The notes under the pieces are model-generated. The model was not told the DNA's origin, did no database searches, and saw nothing but the letters and a program-made list of their open reading frames with translations. Source: Bacteroidales bacterium (GTDB lineage Bacteria > Bacteroidota > Bacteroidia > Bacteroidales > UBA932). Taken from it: a DNA stretch of 49,361 nucleotides. Shown piece by piece: positions 9,240 to 17,486 of the stretch. Location of the stretch: contig JAGAHD010000061.1 of assembly GCA_017627255.1 (NCBI GenBank), forward strand, positions 1 through 49,361, given 5' to 3'. The translations under genes were made by a program, and so were the position numbers. Position 1 is the stretch's first letter. Each line of letters opens with the position of its first letter.

Positions 9240-11106
9240 TCTTTTTGCTTTGCTGGGCCTGCTGCTTCTGCATCTCCCGCTGCATTTTCTGAGCCTCTTC
9301 CAGACGCTGCTGCCACTTGGATTTCGGGGCCGGTTTTCCTTCGGCAGCCTTCACCTTTGCGAGAATCTGCTCCGGATGGACGAACCATTTCTTGATGATC
9401 CAGGTTTCCAGCATCGTAATGAGGTTGGAAAGCAAGTAGTAATAACTCAGGCCAGAAGAGAGGTTGTTGCAGATGAAGAACATCATGATCGGCATCATGT
9501 ACAAGCTCATGAAACGCATCATCTGGGCATTCGGATCATTGCCGGCCGACTGGTTCTGCATCGTAATGCGGGAATAGAAAAACACGGACAAGGCCATCAA
9601 CAAGGCAAACAGCGAGATATGGTCCATGCCCAGGATACTGGTTCCCCAATGGATGACATCGTCATAGGCGGAAAGGTCCTCGGCCCACAGGAAACGCTGT
9701 TGGCGCAGCTGGATGGAAGCCGGGAAGAACCGGAACATCGCCCAGAGGATCGGCATCTGGAGCAGCATCGGCAGACAGCCGCCCATCATGGAGACGCCCG
9801 CCTTGTTGTACAGTTCCATCGTAGCCTGCTGCTTCTTCATCGCGTCCTCCTGCTTCGGGTATTTGGCGTTGATCTTGTCCATTTCAGGTTTGAGCGCCTG
9901 CATTTTCGCAGAGGAAGAGTAGCTCTTGTAGGCAAACGGCAGCACGACGATCTTGATGAAAATCGTCATCAGGAGGATAATGATGCCGAAGCTGTCGATG
10001 AACTTGCTCAGCCAGTCGAACAGCGGAATGATCACCCCCTTGGTGAACCAACCGATCCATTTTCCTCCCAGCGGAATCACCTTTTCATAAGAATGTCCGT
10101 AGGCTTTCAGGCCTTTATAGTCATTCGGGCCGAAATAGAACTCAAACGGCACTTCAATGCGTTCGGAACCCGGCTGGATGTCAGCCCGCATGGAAGCCCG
10201 GCATGTCATCAGGTTGTGGTCCGGGTTGTCCTTCGGTGCAAACTCCACATTGAACTCTCCATAACTGAAATCCTTCGGCGCACGCATGATAGCGGAGAAG
10301 AACTGCTGCTGGAAAGCGAACCATTCGATCTTGTTGTCAAACCGTTTGGACCCGTTCCGCCCGTTACCGATATTTTCCGGCTTCTTGTCATCCGGGAAAA
10401 AATAGTTCAGGCGGGAATACTGGCTTTCGTTCTTGTATCCCTTTTCCATCCGCGGAATGACAGCCTCGAAATCAACATCGATGCTACCCACGTTACGGGG
10501 AATCAGGTTCTGCATCCCGACCATGGAAAGCGTCTGGGATACGGAATAGGAGTCCTTTTCCAACGTGTACTTTTCCTCGATATATCCGCCGCCCGAGAAC
10601 GGAAGGCGCATCACGACAGTCGTGTCGTTGGATGCCTCGGGGATATACTGAAAGTTGAACTTGCGGGTGTCGACTGCCGTCGGGGCATAGACGACGAAGC
10701 CCAGCTGGCTCTTTCCTTCCTTCAGGATGTACAGGTCGCTCTGGTCATAGTTGGTGAAACCCTTCACCTGGACGGAATACGGCTGCGCACCGAGGGTCGT
10801 GAAGGCGATAGCCAGCTTGTCGTTCTCGATACGGATGATCTGGCCGGCCTGCTGGGTAGCGGCATTCAGGAGGGAATCACTGTAAACGGCCGCCTGGGTC
10901 GGAAGATTGGCGACGACAGTATCCTCCGGATGCTCGGCAAGATAGGCTGCTCGGATGCTGTCCTGACGGAAGGCTTCCACAGCCGCGATCGAATCCAGCT
11001 GGGCCTGATAGGCGACCTGCTTGCGATACTGCCGGCTCTGGTATCCGAAAAAGCCCATCATGATCAGGCCGATCAGGACAAAGCCGATGATTGAGTTTTT
11101 ATCCAT
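9226..11106 (-). CDS. yidC: Membrane protein insertase YidC
   Basis: A 626-residue inner-membrane insertase/chaperone that places membrane proteins together with or apart from SecYEG. An N-terminal membrane segment (IIGFVLIGLIMMGFFGY, about residues 7-23) is followed by a large periplasmic domain to about residue 350. The conserved YidC/Oxa1 membrane domain begins near WFTKGVIIPLFDWL. It includes LPFAYKSYSSSAKMQALKPE, MGGCLPMLLQMPILWAMF and LITMLETWIIKKWFV. The tail is basic and glutamine-rich, as is usual for ribosome contact. The stop of the upstream DUF349 gene lies 2 bases away. The 692-residue open frame on the opposite strand is a by-product of codon bias. Confidence 0.97.
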   Translation of the reverse strand: MDKNSIIGFVLIGLIMMGFFGYQSRQYRKQVAYQAQLDSIAAVEAFRQDSIRAAYLAEHPEDTVVANLPTQAAVYSDSLLNAATQQAGQIIRIENDKLAIAFTTLGAQPYSVQVKGFTNYDQSDLYILKEGKSQLGFVVYAPTAVDTRKFNFQYIPEASNDTTVVMRLPFSGGGYIEEKYTLEKDSYSVSQTLSMVGMQNLIPRNVGSIDVDFEAVIPRMEKGYKNESQYSRLNYFFPDDKKPENIGNGRNGSKRFDNKIEWFAFQQQFFSAIMRAPKDFSYGEFNVEFAPKDNPDHNLMTCRASMRADIQPGSERIEVPFEFYFGPNDYKGLKAYGHSYEKVIPLGGKWIGWFTKGVIIPLFDWLSKFIDSFGIIILLMTIFIKIVVLPFAYKSYSSSAKMQALKPEMDKINAKYPKQEDAMKKQQATMELYNKAGVSMMGGCLPMLLQMPILWAMFRFFPASIQLRQQRFLWAEDLSAYDDVIHWGTSILGMDHISLFALLMALSVFFYSRITMQNQSAGNDPNAQMMRFMSLYMMPIMMFFICNNLSSGLSYYYLLSNLITMLETWIIKKWFVHPEQILAKVKAAEGKPAPKSKWQQRLEEAQKMQREMQKQQAQQSKKNGKR

Positions 11107-11108
11107 AG

Positions 11109-12962
11109 TTAGTCGTTGTTCTCCTCCTCCTTGGCCACCATTTCCCGGATCTTGGCTTCCAGCTGCTTGAGCTCAGCCTTGGCGGCATCGATGCGCTCCA
11201 GCATCTGGGCCTTAAGCGTCTCGGCGCCCTTGGACAGGCCAAAGAACCCGATATTATTCTCATAGGTCTGGATATCCTGCTGGAGCTGGTTGTACTTCTG
11301 GGCCAGTTTGTCCTTCTCGGTCAGCGGAGCGTTGCGGCGCGGTTCACGATTCCCGCGGCCGGCCTCGGAGCGACGGCCTCCCCGATGGAAATCAGGGAAT
11401 TTTTCCTGCATGGCAGCGCGATAAGCAGCCCCGACAGCTTCCTTTTCCTTGAACGGAACGAAACCGATCGCATTCCATCTCTCCGCAAAGGCGCGTGCGG
11501 CTTCCGTATCTGCAGCGGCATCCCCGGCAGATTCATACGCCTTGATCTCTTCAATCAGGGCCTTCTTGGCCTTGAGATTGCCATAGAAATCATTCTCAGG
11601 ACGTGCCTGCTTGTCACGCTCGTTGAAGAAAGCGTCGCAGGCCGCACGGAACCGCTTCCAGAGCTGCTCGGATTTCTTGCGCGGGACGGCGCCGATTTCC
11701 TTCCACTGGCGCTGGATTTCGATGATGGCGTCAGAAGTCTTCTTCCAATCCGTGCTGTCCTTGAGTGCCTCCACTTGTTCAATGAGGGAGAGTTTCTTCT
11801 CCATGTTGGCATTCATGTTGTCCTTGAACTCGTTGTAGAAGGAGCGCTTGCGTTCAAAGAAGGTGTCGCAGGCAGCGCGGAAGCGGTCATAGATCTTCTG
11901 GTTCTCCTTACGCGTAGCAAAACCGATCTTGCGCCATTCCGCCTGGATGCCTTCAATCTCCTTGGAGAGGGCATTCCACTCATTGGAGGAGACGATTTCT
12001 TTGGCGGCAATGGCTTCCACCTTCTCGCAAAGGGCGGTCTTCGCCTCCAGATTGGCGCTCTGCTGTTCCTTCAGCCCCTCAAAATGGGCCTGGTATTTCT
12101 TGTTGATGACGGAAGTGGCTGCGCGGAAGCGCTCCCAGATGCTGTCCCGGAACTCCTTGGCGACAGGACCGAATTCCTTCCACTGCTCGTGCAGCTTCTG
12201 GAGTTCCTTGAATGCGGAAACGACATCCTCGCTTTCCGCCAGGGCCTCAGCCTGCTCGCAGAACTCGGTCTTGGCTTCGAGATTCTTCCGGAAATCGAGG
12301 TCGCGGAGATCCCGGTTGATCTGGACCAGGTCGTAGAACTTCTCGACATAAAGCTGGTAGGTGTCATTGATATCCCGATAGTTCTGCTGCGGGACCTGAC
12401 CGATTTCACGCCAGCGGTTCTGGATCTCCCGGAATTTCGGGAAGGCATCCTTCATGTCTCCCTGCTCTTCGACGAGAAGCTTCAGGTCTTCGATGACGGC
12501 CTGTTTCTTCGAGAGGTTTTCCTCGCGTTCGGCATCGAGCTGGCGGTTGTATTCCGCACGCTCTTTCTTATACGTATTGTAAATGGCCTTGAATCCGGCT
12601 TCAATGGCGGCAAAGGGGCTCTGCGCCTCTCCTTCCTGCGGCTCGGAGGCGATTTCTTCAACGGTTTCCGCATCGGGTTCCTCGACGGAAGCATCCAGGC
12701 CCGCTTCGGCCTTCTCGCGGGAAAGCCTCTTATAGAAAGCGGATTTGATGGCTTCGGCTTCCTTGGAACGTTTCATACGGTCGACACTTTCAGTCAGCGA
12801 TTGGAACAGGCCGGACAGTTCGGCGAGCGTCTTCTCGCCATAGTTGATGACGGTTTCCTTGACTTCCTCCACGATTTCTGCTGCCGTCTTCGGCTCTTCC
12901 TGGGCTACATCTGGGGTTTCGACGACTGTCTCGACAACCTCAGGCTTCATTTCTTCACTCAT
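11109..12962 (-). CDS. DUF349 domain repeat protein
   Basis: A 617-residue, highly charged, mostly helical cytoplasmic protein. It contains at least four DUF349 repeats, recognisable by the pattern WxxIGxVP...RFRAAxDxFF: RWREIGQVPQQNYRDI, QWKEFGPVAKEF, EWRKIGFATRKENQKI and QWKEIGAVPRKKSEQLWKRF. A weaker fifth copy is RWNAIGFVPFKEKEAV. The first 60 or so residues are acidic, and the C-terminus is a predicted coiled coil (YNQLQQDIQTYENNIGFF onward). The function of DUF349 is not established. It is the first gene of the run leading to yidC and is divergent from trmD. Confidence 0.92.
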   Translation of the reverse strand: MSEEMKPEVVETVVETPDVAQEEPKTAAEIVEEVKETVINYGEKTLAELSGLFQSLTESVDRMKRSKEAEAIKSAFYKRLSREKAEAGLDASVEEPDAETVEEIASEPQEGEAQSPFAAIEAGFKAIYNTYKKERAEYNRQLDAEREENLSKKQAVIEDLKLLVEEQGDMKDAFPKFREIQNRWREIGQVPQQNYRDINDTYQLYVEKFYDLVQINRDLRDLDFRKNLEAKTEFCEQAEALAESEDVVSAFKELQKLHEQWKEFGPVAKEFRDSIWERFRAATSVINKKYQAHFEGLKEQQSANLEAKTALCEKVEAIAAKEIVSSNEWNALSKEIEGIQAEWRKIGFATRKENQKIYDRFRAACDTFFERKRSFYNEFKDNMNANMEKKLSLIEQVEALKDSTDWKKTSDAIIEIQRQWKEIGAVPRKKSEQLWKRFRAACDAFFNERDKQARPENDFYGNLKAKKALIEEIKAYESAGDAAADTEAARAFAERWNAIGFVPFKEKEAVGAAYRAAMQEKFPDFHRGGRRSEAGRGNREPRRNAPLTEKDKLAQKYNQLQQDIQTYENNIGFFGLSKGAETLKAQMLERIDAAKAELKQLEAKIREMVAKEEENND

Positions 12963-13014
12963 GATAAATGGTGTTCAAAAGTTTAACATATTATCGGACA
13001 AAATGTCCAGAATG

Positions 13015-13022
13015 CAAATATA
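13015..13022 (-). promoter_or_regulatory. -7 promoter element of the DUF349-yidC unit
   Basis: The minus strand reads TATATTTG, matching TAnnTTTG, 52 bases before the ATG. The leader contains a 13-base inverted repeat at 12996-13008 (GGACA-AAA-TGTCC), which could be an operator or a small hairpin. Confidence 0.6.
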
Positions 13023-13051
13023 AGAAATTTTCCTATTTTATCATAAAACAC

Positions 13052-13059
13052 TAAATTTG
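13052..13059 (+). promoter_or_regulatory. -7 promoter element of trmD
   Basis: TAAATTTG matches TAnnTTTG. Transcription should begin near 13065, which rules out the TTG codon at 13057 as a start and supports the ATG at 13078 with a very short leader. Confidence 0.6.
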
Positions 13060-13077
13060 CACGACAAACTAACTGCT

Positions 13078-13761
13078 ATGCGAATCGATATCCTTACCGT
13101 GGTTCCGGAACTGCTGGAGAGTCCGCTGAGTCATTCCATCCCCGGACGGGCCGTCAAGAAAGGGCTCGTTGAAATCCATGTCCACAATCTCCGAAAATAC
13201 GGAATCGGCCCGCGTCTGACCGTGGACGACTATTGCTATGGCGGAGATGCCGGGATGGTCATGATGGTGGAACCCGTTTTCAAGATGATCGAGGAACTGA
13301 AGGCCGAACGGGATTACGACGAAGTCATCTACATGGCGCCGGACGGGGAAATCCTCGACCAGGGCATTGCCAACGAATTGTCCCTGAAAGAAAACATCAT
13401 CATCCTGTGCGGACACTACAAAGGCATTGACGAGAGGATCCGCGAACATCTCGTCACCCGGGAAATCTCGGTCGGGGATTTCGTCGTGAGCGGCGGTGAG
13501 ATTCCGGCCGCCCTGCTCGCCGACAGCATCATCCGCCTCATCCCCGGCGTGCTGACAGACGAGACTTCCGCCCTGAGCGACAGTTTCCAGGACGGACTGG
13601 TCTCCCCTCCCGTCTATACACGGCCGGCGGAATACAACGGGTGGAAGGTCCCCGATATCCTCCTGTGCGGCAATCCCAAACTGATCCGCGCCTGGCAGGA
13701 CGAACAGGCGCTCGCCCGGACACGGCAGCGGCGTCCCCACCTGCTGGACAACATGGACTAA
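13078..13761 (+). CDS. trmD: tRNA (guanine(37)-N1)-methyltransferase
   Basis: A 227-residue SPOUT-fold methyltransferase that makes m1G37 in tRNAs reading CNN and some other codons, preventing frameshifts. The start MRIDILTVVPELLESPLSHS is typical. The active-site and knot segments are DDYCYGGDAGMVMM, IILCGHYKGIDERI and EISVGDFVVSGGEIPA. The C-terminal domain has YTRPAEYNGWKVPDILLCG. In many bacteria trmD sits with rpsP, rimM and rplS; here it stands alone, divergent from the DUF349 gene. The ATG at 13078 is preferred over the TTG at 13057, which is inside the promoter. Confidence 0.97.
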   Translation: MRIDILTVVPELLESPLSHSIPGRAVKKGLVEIHVHNLRKYGIGPRLTVDDYCYGGDAGMVMMVEPVFKMIEELKAERDYDEVIYMAPDGEILDQGIANELSLKENIIILCGHYKGIDERIREHLVTREISVGDFVVSGGEIPAALLADSIIRLIPGVLTDETSALSDSFQDGLVSPPVYTRPAEYNGWKVPDILLCGNPKLIRAWQDEQALARTRQRRPHLLDNMD

Positions 13762-13764
13762 AAG

Positions 13765-13796
13765 ATTTAAAGCTCGCTTCCCAGCGAGCTTTAAAT
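13765..13796. terminator. Hairpin between trmD and the TonB receptor gene
   Basis: A perfect 14-base-pair stem (13765-13778 with 13783-13796) with a TCCC loop starts 3 bases after the trmD stop. On the plus strand no T run follows. On the minus strand the arm runs into TTTAAATCTTTT, so it fits better as the end of a leftward transcript starting near 13915, although it may serve both directions. Confidence 0.7.
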
Positions 13797-13917
13797 TGGT
13801 TAGTTAGTAGTGTATTCTTACTCTGAAGAAGGTTAATTAATGTTGGTTAGAAGAGTCGTTCTTCACGTAAAACAATTATTAAATAATTTTATAAAATCAT
13901 TTGGTCTTGTTTTAACT
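13765..13917 (-). ncRNA. Candidate small RNA in the trmD/TonB-receptor gap
   Basis: A consensus-quality leftward promoter (13922-13952) points into this AT-rich stretch and the hairpin at 13765-13796 closes it, giving a predicted RNA of about 150 bases. No convincing open frame exists in it: the first ATG (13900) gives only three codons. The interior is A/T-rich and unpaired-looking, with CTAACCAACATTAATTAACC. It matches no RNA family I recognise. Existence rests on promoter plus terminator only. Confidence 0.4.
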
Positions 13918-13921
13918 ATTG

Positions 13922-13952
13922 CAAATATAGGCAAAGATTTTTATTCACCAAA
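13922..13952 (-). promoter_or_regulatory. Orphan leftward promoter
   Basis: The minus strand has TTTG (13952-13949), exactly 19 bases of spacer, then TATATTTG (13929-13922): both Bacteroidota promoter elements at the usual spacing. It lies downstream of the TonB receptor stop, and no gene follows before trmD, which runs the other way. Confidence 0.6.
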
Positions 13953-13992
13953 AAATTTCGAATAAAACTTTATTTAATAAATTTTTTTAATA

Positions 13993-16221
13993 TCAGAACG
14001 ACAACGTCATTTTGAGCATATAATTGCGGGGAGATTGGGGATAAACCCCCACTCCAGTGGCGACAGAGCCGGTTTCTTCGTTGTAAGATTCCCATCTCCA
14101 ACCGGAAGCATAGTACATCAGGTTGAACAGATTGTTCACGTATGCCGCAAGGCGGAGCTGGGCATGGCGGCCGAGCTGGAATCTATGCGAAACGGAAAGA
14201 TTCGCCACATAATATGCCGGGATGGCCATCTCATCCCGCATGGAATTGTCCAGGAACTGCCGTCCGACATATTTCCCGTCCAAAGTCAGAGCCGTCGTTT
14301 TCAAGGAGTTCGTCGCCACGCCCCGCCAGGGTGTTACCTCCATCTGCAGCATTCCGATGACGGAAGGCGACATCAGCATCTGCGTCCGACCGTACGGAAC
14401 GGGATGGGTCCTTCCGGAATAATCATCGATTTCCACATAAGCGGTATAATCGTCGATTTCATTTACGGACAATGTCGTGTTCCCGTCCAGCCGCAACCAC
14501 CGGGCAGGCGCCCAGGCTGCGGATAATTCGACGCCCCGCCTCCAGGCGCGCGGGACGTTCTCCTTGATGGCATAGCCGGAACTGGAAAGCTTGCCGGTTT
14601 CCAGCAGCATGTCGGTATATTCCATCAGGTAGACATTGGCGGAAGCCGAAAAAGAAGAGGCGCTGAACCCGTAGCCTGCTTCGACATCCACCATGGATTC
14701 CGGACGGATCGGAATATTCTCCCCCTTGATGTTTTCCTTGATGTCGCTCCGGCCAGGCTCCCTGTTTCCGAGTGCGACAGAGGCAAATATCTTATGCCTT
14801 CCCAGCCGGGCGGTCAAGCCGGCGCGGGGATTGAAGAAATCCCAGTTCTTGTGATAGTCCATCTCAATGGAACTCACTTTGTCATCCCGCCCCGTCAGGT
14901 CATAACCGATATGGCGATACTGGAGGTCCACATACGCTGTAAGCCATTCCAGGGGACGGTATTCGGACCGCACGAACGCAGACAGGTCATCTTTCCTTCC
15001 CTGGTTGCGATACCAGGCGCTTTTTGCATTCAACGACGCATAGTCATACGTTTCCCCAAGTCCCTTGGCCCAAAGCATTTCTCCCCAGTGGCCGCCGTCA
15101 TAACGGGACAGATACACTCCTCCCGTCACATCCAGCCGGTCAGAACGGAACCGCAGGTCGGAATTGAAAACCCAGAGATCGTTCCCCATTTTCTTGCGAT
15201 AGATCATGTCACTCTTTTTCGCACCGTCCCATTCAGAGAACGGGAATCCGAATTCCGCATATTTCCGCCCGGTTTTGTAATACTCGTCATAGCCGTCACC
15301 CCGTGAATAATCCAGGGTATTCGACCAGGACAGCCGGTCCGTCAAAGCGCGGGTGTAGTTCAGCTGGACATGATGCTGGGTATAGTTGTCAGTCTGGTTG
15401 TCATAATAGCAGGTGCGGCCGCTGTCATCCGTGTATTCTCCGGCTTCGTTGTAACGGCGGTCGAGGGCATATTGCTCCAGGGAGATGCCATCCCAAGTGA
15501 TGCCGCTACGCTGGTCACCAACCAGGTAAGTCAGCCGGAGTGAATTACGCCCCCGCAGCCAGCCCAGGGTCACAAAGCCTGACTGTGACTGGACAAAGGC
15601 ATTCCGGATATATCCGTCCGTCGTACCTTTCGCGTAGGCAGCAGTCGCATAAAAGCCCTTGTCTGTCAAGCCCGTAGAAGCCGAAAGGGTGGTAATGAGC
15701 GTTCCATACGAACCGGCACCCACCTCCAGGGTCGCGAACGGGTCGGGCGTAACGAAGCCAGTATTCATGTTGATGCTGGCGCCGAAGGCTCCTGCCCCGT
15801 TAGCCGAGGTTCCCAGTCCCCGCTGGACCTGGACGTGGGAGATCAGGCTCGTAAGGGCGGGGATATTCACCCAGAACACTTCCTGCGACTCGGCGTCATT
15901 GAGGGTGATGCCGTTCAGGGTAACGTTGATCTGGGATCCTTTCGAACCGCGGATGGTCATGGCAGAGTTGCCGAGTCCCGTACCGCCTTCATTGTACGTA
16001 ACGACGGAAGGCAGCAGGTTCAGGGTCATGGGAAGGGAATTCATGGGATTGGAAGAGCGAAGCTGGTCCTTGCCCATCGTGGAATAGGTTACGGGGGTGT
16101 TCTCACCGGCCCGCGTGGACGAAACGACAATGCTGTCCAGCCGTTCAGTCCATTCTTCGGTCTGTGCTCCTGCACAGACACACAGCACAGAAAGTGCCGC
16201 AGTCAATACGGTTTTTTTCAT
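13993..16221 (-). CDS. TonB-dependent outer membrane receptor, TPP-riboswitch controlled (probable thiamine uptake)
   Basis: A 742-residue outer membrane receptor that imports a substrate using TonB energy. A signal peptide (MKKTVLTAALSVLCVCAGAQ) is followed by a short TonB-box-like region (LDSIVVSSTRAGE) and the plug domain (NPMNSLPMTLNLLPSVVTYN, AMTIRGSKGSQINVTLNGI, VQVQRGLGTSANGAGAFG). A 22-strand-type barrel ends in the aromatic terminus MLKMTLSF. The ATG at 16221 is chosen over one at 16272 because it starts the signal peptide, has a clear GGAGG 6-7 bases upstream, and lies just after the TPP riboswitch. By that regulation the likely cargo is thiamine, as for other riboswitch-linked Bacteroidota receptors; the cargo is inferred. 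Confidence 0.93.
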   Translation of the reverse strand: MKKTVLTAALSVLCVCAGAQTEEWTERLDSIVVSSTRAGENTPVTYSTMGKDQLRSSNPMNSLPMTLNLLPSVVTYNEGGTGLGNSAMTIRGSKGSQINVTLNGITLNDAESQEVFWVNIPALTSLISHVQVQRGLGTSANGAGAFGASINMNTGFVTPDPFATLEVGAGSYGTLITTLSASTGLTDKGFYATAAYAKGTTDGYIRNAFVQSQSGFVTLGWLRGRNSLRLTYLVGDQRSGITWDGISLEQYALDRRYNEAGEYTDDSGRTCYYDNQTDNYTQHHVQLNYTRALTDRLSWSNTLDYSRGDGYDEYYKTGRKYAEFGFPFSEWDGAKKSDMIYRKKMGNDLWVFNSDLRFRSDRLDVTGGVYLSRYDGGHWGEMLWAKGLGETYDYASLNAKSAWYRNQGRKDDLSAFVRSEYRPLEWLTAYVDLQYRHIGYDLTGRDDKVSSIEMDYHKNWDFFNPRAGLTARLGRHKIFASVALGNREPGRSDIKENIKGENIPIRPESMVDVEAGYGFSASSFSASANVYLMEYTDMLLETGKLSSSGYAIKENVPRAWRRGVELSAAWAPARWLRLDGNTTLSVNEIDDYTAYVEIDDYSGRTHPVPYGRTQMLMSPSVIGMLQMEVTPWRGVATNSLKTTALTLDGKYVGRQFLDNSMRDEMAIPAYYVANLSVSHRFQLGRHAQLRLAAYVNNLFNLMYYASGWRWESYNEETGSVATGVGVYPQSPRNYMLKMTLSF

Positions 16222-16223
16222 TT

Positions 16224-16300
16224 TTTCCTCCGGCGGTATGAGCCGCATCAGGTTCAATGGGTATAATCTCAACCGGGCACAGGGCCCGATACCCCAAAAT
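16224..16300 (-). promoter_or_regulatory. TPP riboswitch (THI element)
   Basis: Read on the minus strand, the conserved core is complete and in order: GGGGTATC, a short P3 hairpin (CGGGCCCTGTGCCCG), TTGAGAT, ACCC, GAACCTGAT, TCATACCGCCG and AGGAAAA. The last part overlaps the GGAGG ribosome-binding site of the TonB receptor, so ligand binding should hide it and block translation. It begins 8-10 bases after the stop of the cyclase gene upstream, so the RNA may be read through from that gene or start from a promoter inside it. Confidence 0.93.
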
Positions 16301-16308
16301 ATGGATGG

Positions 16309-17079
16309 TTATTTCTTAACTAGTTCAACCCGGTACAAGCGTTTCCAGTTCTTGCCGGTCAGGTAGATCCGTCCCTCCCCGTCCACGGCGATGCCGTTCA
16401 GGACGTCGGTGTCGGGCGTGCGGAGGGAATCCGGAAGCAGTCCGGTGCAGTCGACCGTGGCTTCCACCTTCCCGTCTTTCGGATTGATCACGACGATCAG
16501 GTCGGTCGTATACACATTCGCCCAAATCTTTCCATCAATCCACTCCAATTCGTTCAGGTAGCGCACCGGACGGTTGTTCAGGGTCACCTTCTGGCGGCGG
16601 ACGACCTTCAAGTCAGGGTCCATGAAATACAGGCTGGAAGATCCGTCGCTGGCAATCAGCTGTTTTCCGTCCGTCGTAAGCCCCCAGCCTTCCCGGTTGT
16701 AAGCGACAGTGGACTTGTACTTGAGCGTTTTGGCATCGTAGCGGAACGCGACCCGGTTGGTCCAGGTCAGGATATAGAGGTCATCCCCGAGGATGACGGA
16801 TCCCTCCACGAAATACTTCCGTGCAAAGTCCTGCTTACTCAGGGGAAGGCCGCTCGCCAGGTCCACCGTCCGCAGCGTACTCTCTCCATACTGTCCGGTA
16901 GTCTCATAGAGCGTTCCCCCATGGAAGAACAGCCCCTGCGTATAGGAATGCTCGTCATGGGGATACTCCTCCACGACTTTCACCTTGTATTCCTTCACCT
17001 GGGCCTGGGAACAGGCTGCCAGCAGGAGGGAGACTCCGGCCAGCAGGAACCGTCTTGCGAAAGAATGTAGGGATGCCAT
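16309..17079 (-). CDS. Glutaminyl-peptide cyclotransferase, lipoprotein
   Basis: A 256-residue plant-type (papaya-like, PF05096) glutaminyl cyclase that converts N-terminal glutamine of peptides to pyroglutamate. It is a five-bladed beta-propeller. The signal peptide ends in the lipobox LLAAC, so it is an exported lipoprotein. Family segments include HDEHSYTQGLFF, LYETTGQYGESTLR, REGWGLTTDGKQLIASDGSS, YLNELEWIDGKIWANVY and LNGIAVDGEGRIYLTGKNWKRLYRV. The ATG at 17079 is chosen; the longer open frame would run antisense through rnpB. It has its own promoter (17106-17113). Confidence 0.92.
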   Translation of the reverse strand: MASLHSFARRFLLAGVSLLLAACSQAQVKEYKVKVVEEYPHDEHSYTQGLFFHGGTLYETTGQYGESTLRTVDLASGLPLSKQDFARKYFVEGSVILGDDLYILTWTNRVAFRYDAKTLKYKSTVAYNREGWGLTTDGKQLIASDGSSSLYFMDPDLKVVRRQKVTLNNRPVRYLNELEWIDGKIWANVYTTDLIVVINPKDGKVEATVDCTGLLPDSLRTPDTDVLNGIAVDGEGRIYLTGKNWKRLYRVELVKK

Positions 17080-17105
17080 AACGGGTGTACTTAACAATAC
17101 CGGCG

Positions 17106-17113
17106 CAAATTTA
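17106..17113 (-). promoter_or_regulatory. -7 promoter element of the glutaminyl cyclase gene
   Basis: The minus strand reads TAAATTTG with TTG 20 bases upstream (17134-17136). That upstream element lies just beyond the rnpB -7 box, so the two divergent promoters interleave. Confidence 0.6.
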
Positions 17114-17125
17114 GCTTTTTTTTCG

Positions 17126-17133
17126 TACCTTTG
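17126..17133 (+). promoter_or_regulatory. -7 promoter element of rnpB
   Basis: TACCTTTG matches TAnnTTTG and places the RNA start near 17139-17142, in agreement with the P1 helix of RNase P RNA. Confidence 0.65.
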
Positions 17134-17139
17134 CAACCG

Positions 17140-17486
17140 CTCAGCACAATGGCGGGACGATCTGCCGCGCCGCTCCGGCGGTGAGGAAAGTCCGGACAGG
17201 GCAGGGCGCCCGACTGTGGAAAGCACAGAAGGGAGTAATCTTTTGATATCGTAACAGAAAACAACCGCCGGGCCTTTTCGGCAGTGATGCCGTTTTCCGG
17301 CAAGGGTGAAAACGCGGGGTAAGAGCCCACGACCATGTGCGGCGACGTACACGGGGTACGGTATCCGGGCCTGCAAGACCAAATATACTGGCAGATGAGG
17401 GCGGCCCGTCCGATGCCAGGGGGTAGGTTGCGTAGATAAATGGCAGATTTAAAAACAGAAACCGGCTTACGGCCCCGCCACTGAAA
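17140..17486 (+). ncRNA. rnpB: RNase P RNA, bacterial type A
   Basis: The catalytic RNA of ribonuclease P, which removes 5' leaders from pre-tRNA. The diagnostic 5' core GAGGAAAGTCCGGACA is at about 17183-17198, and the matching 3' core ACAGAAACCGGCTTAC followed by CCCCGCCA is at 17455-17480. The P1 helix pairs TGGCGGG (17150-17156) with CCCGCCA (17474-17480). The internal segment AAGGGTGAAAACGCGGGGTAAGAGCCCA is also typical of the specificity domain. Ends are approximate by a few bases. It is transcribed alone, toward ilvE. Confidence 0.95.

Noticed and set aside
9016-11094. A 692-codon open frame on the plus strand across yidC
   Set aside because: It lies entirely antisense to yidC and yggS, has no recognisable domain, and arises from codon bias that keeps the complementary frame free of stops. 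yidC is unmistakable on the other strand.
11385-12986. A 533-codon plus-strand frame opposite the DUF349 gene
   Set aside because: Its Leu/Phe/Glu-rich text is the complement of the lysine/glutamate-rich repeats of the DUF349 protein; no signal or domain.
13057-13077. TTG start for trmD (and likewise TTG at 32678 and 30801)
   Set aside because: The TTG codons at 13057 and 32678 fall inside, and the one at 30801 overlaps, the TAnnTTTG promoter element of the gene, so they would not be within the transcript. The downstream ATG matches the family start in trmD and the amidohydrolase.
17080-17382. N-terminal extension of the glutaminyl cyclase
   Set aside because: It would run antisense through rnpB and its promoter. 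The lipoprotein signal starts cleanly at 17079.
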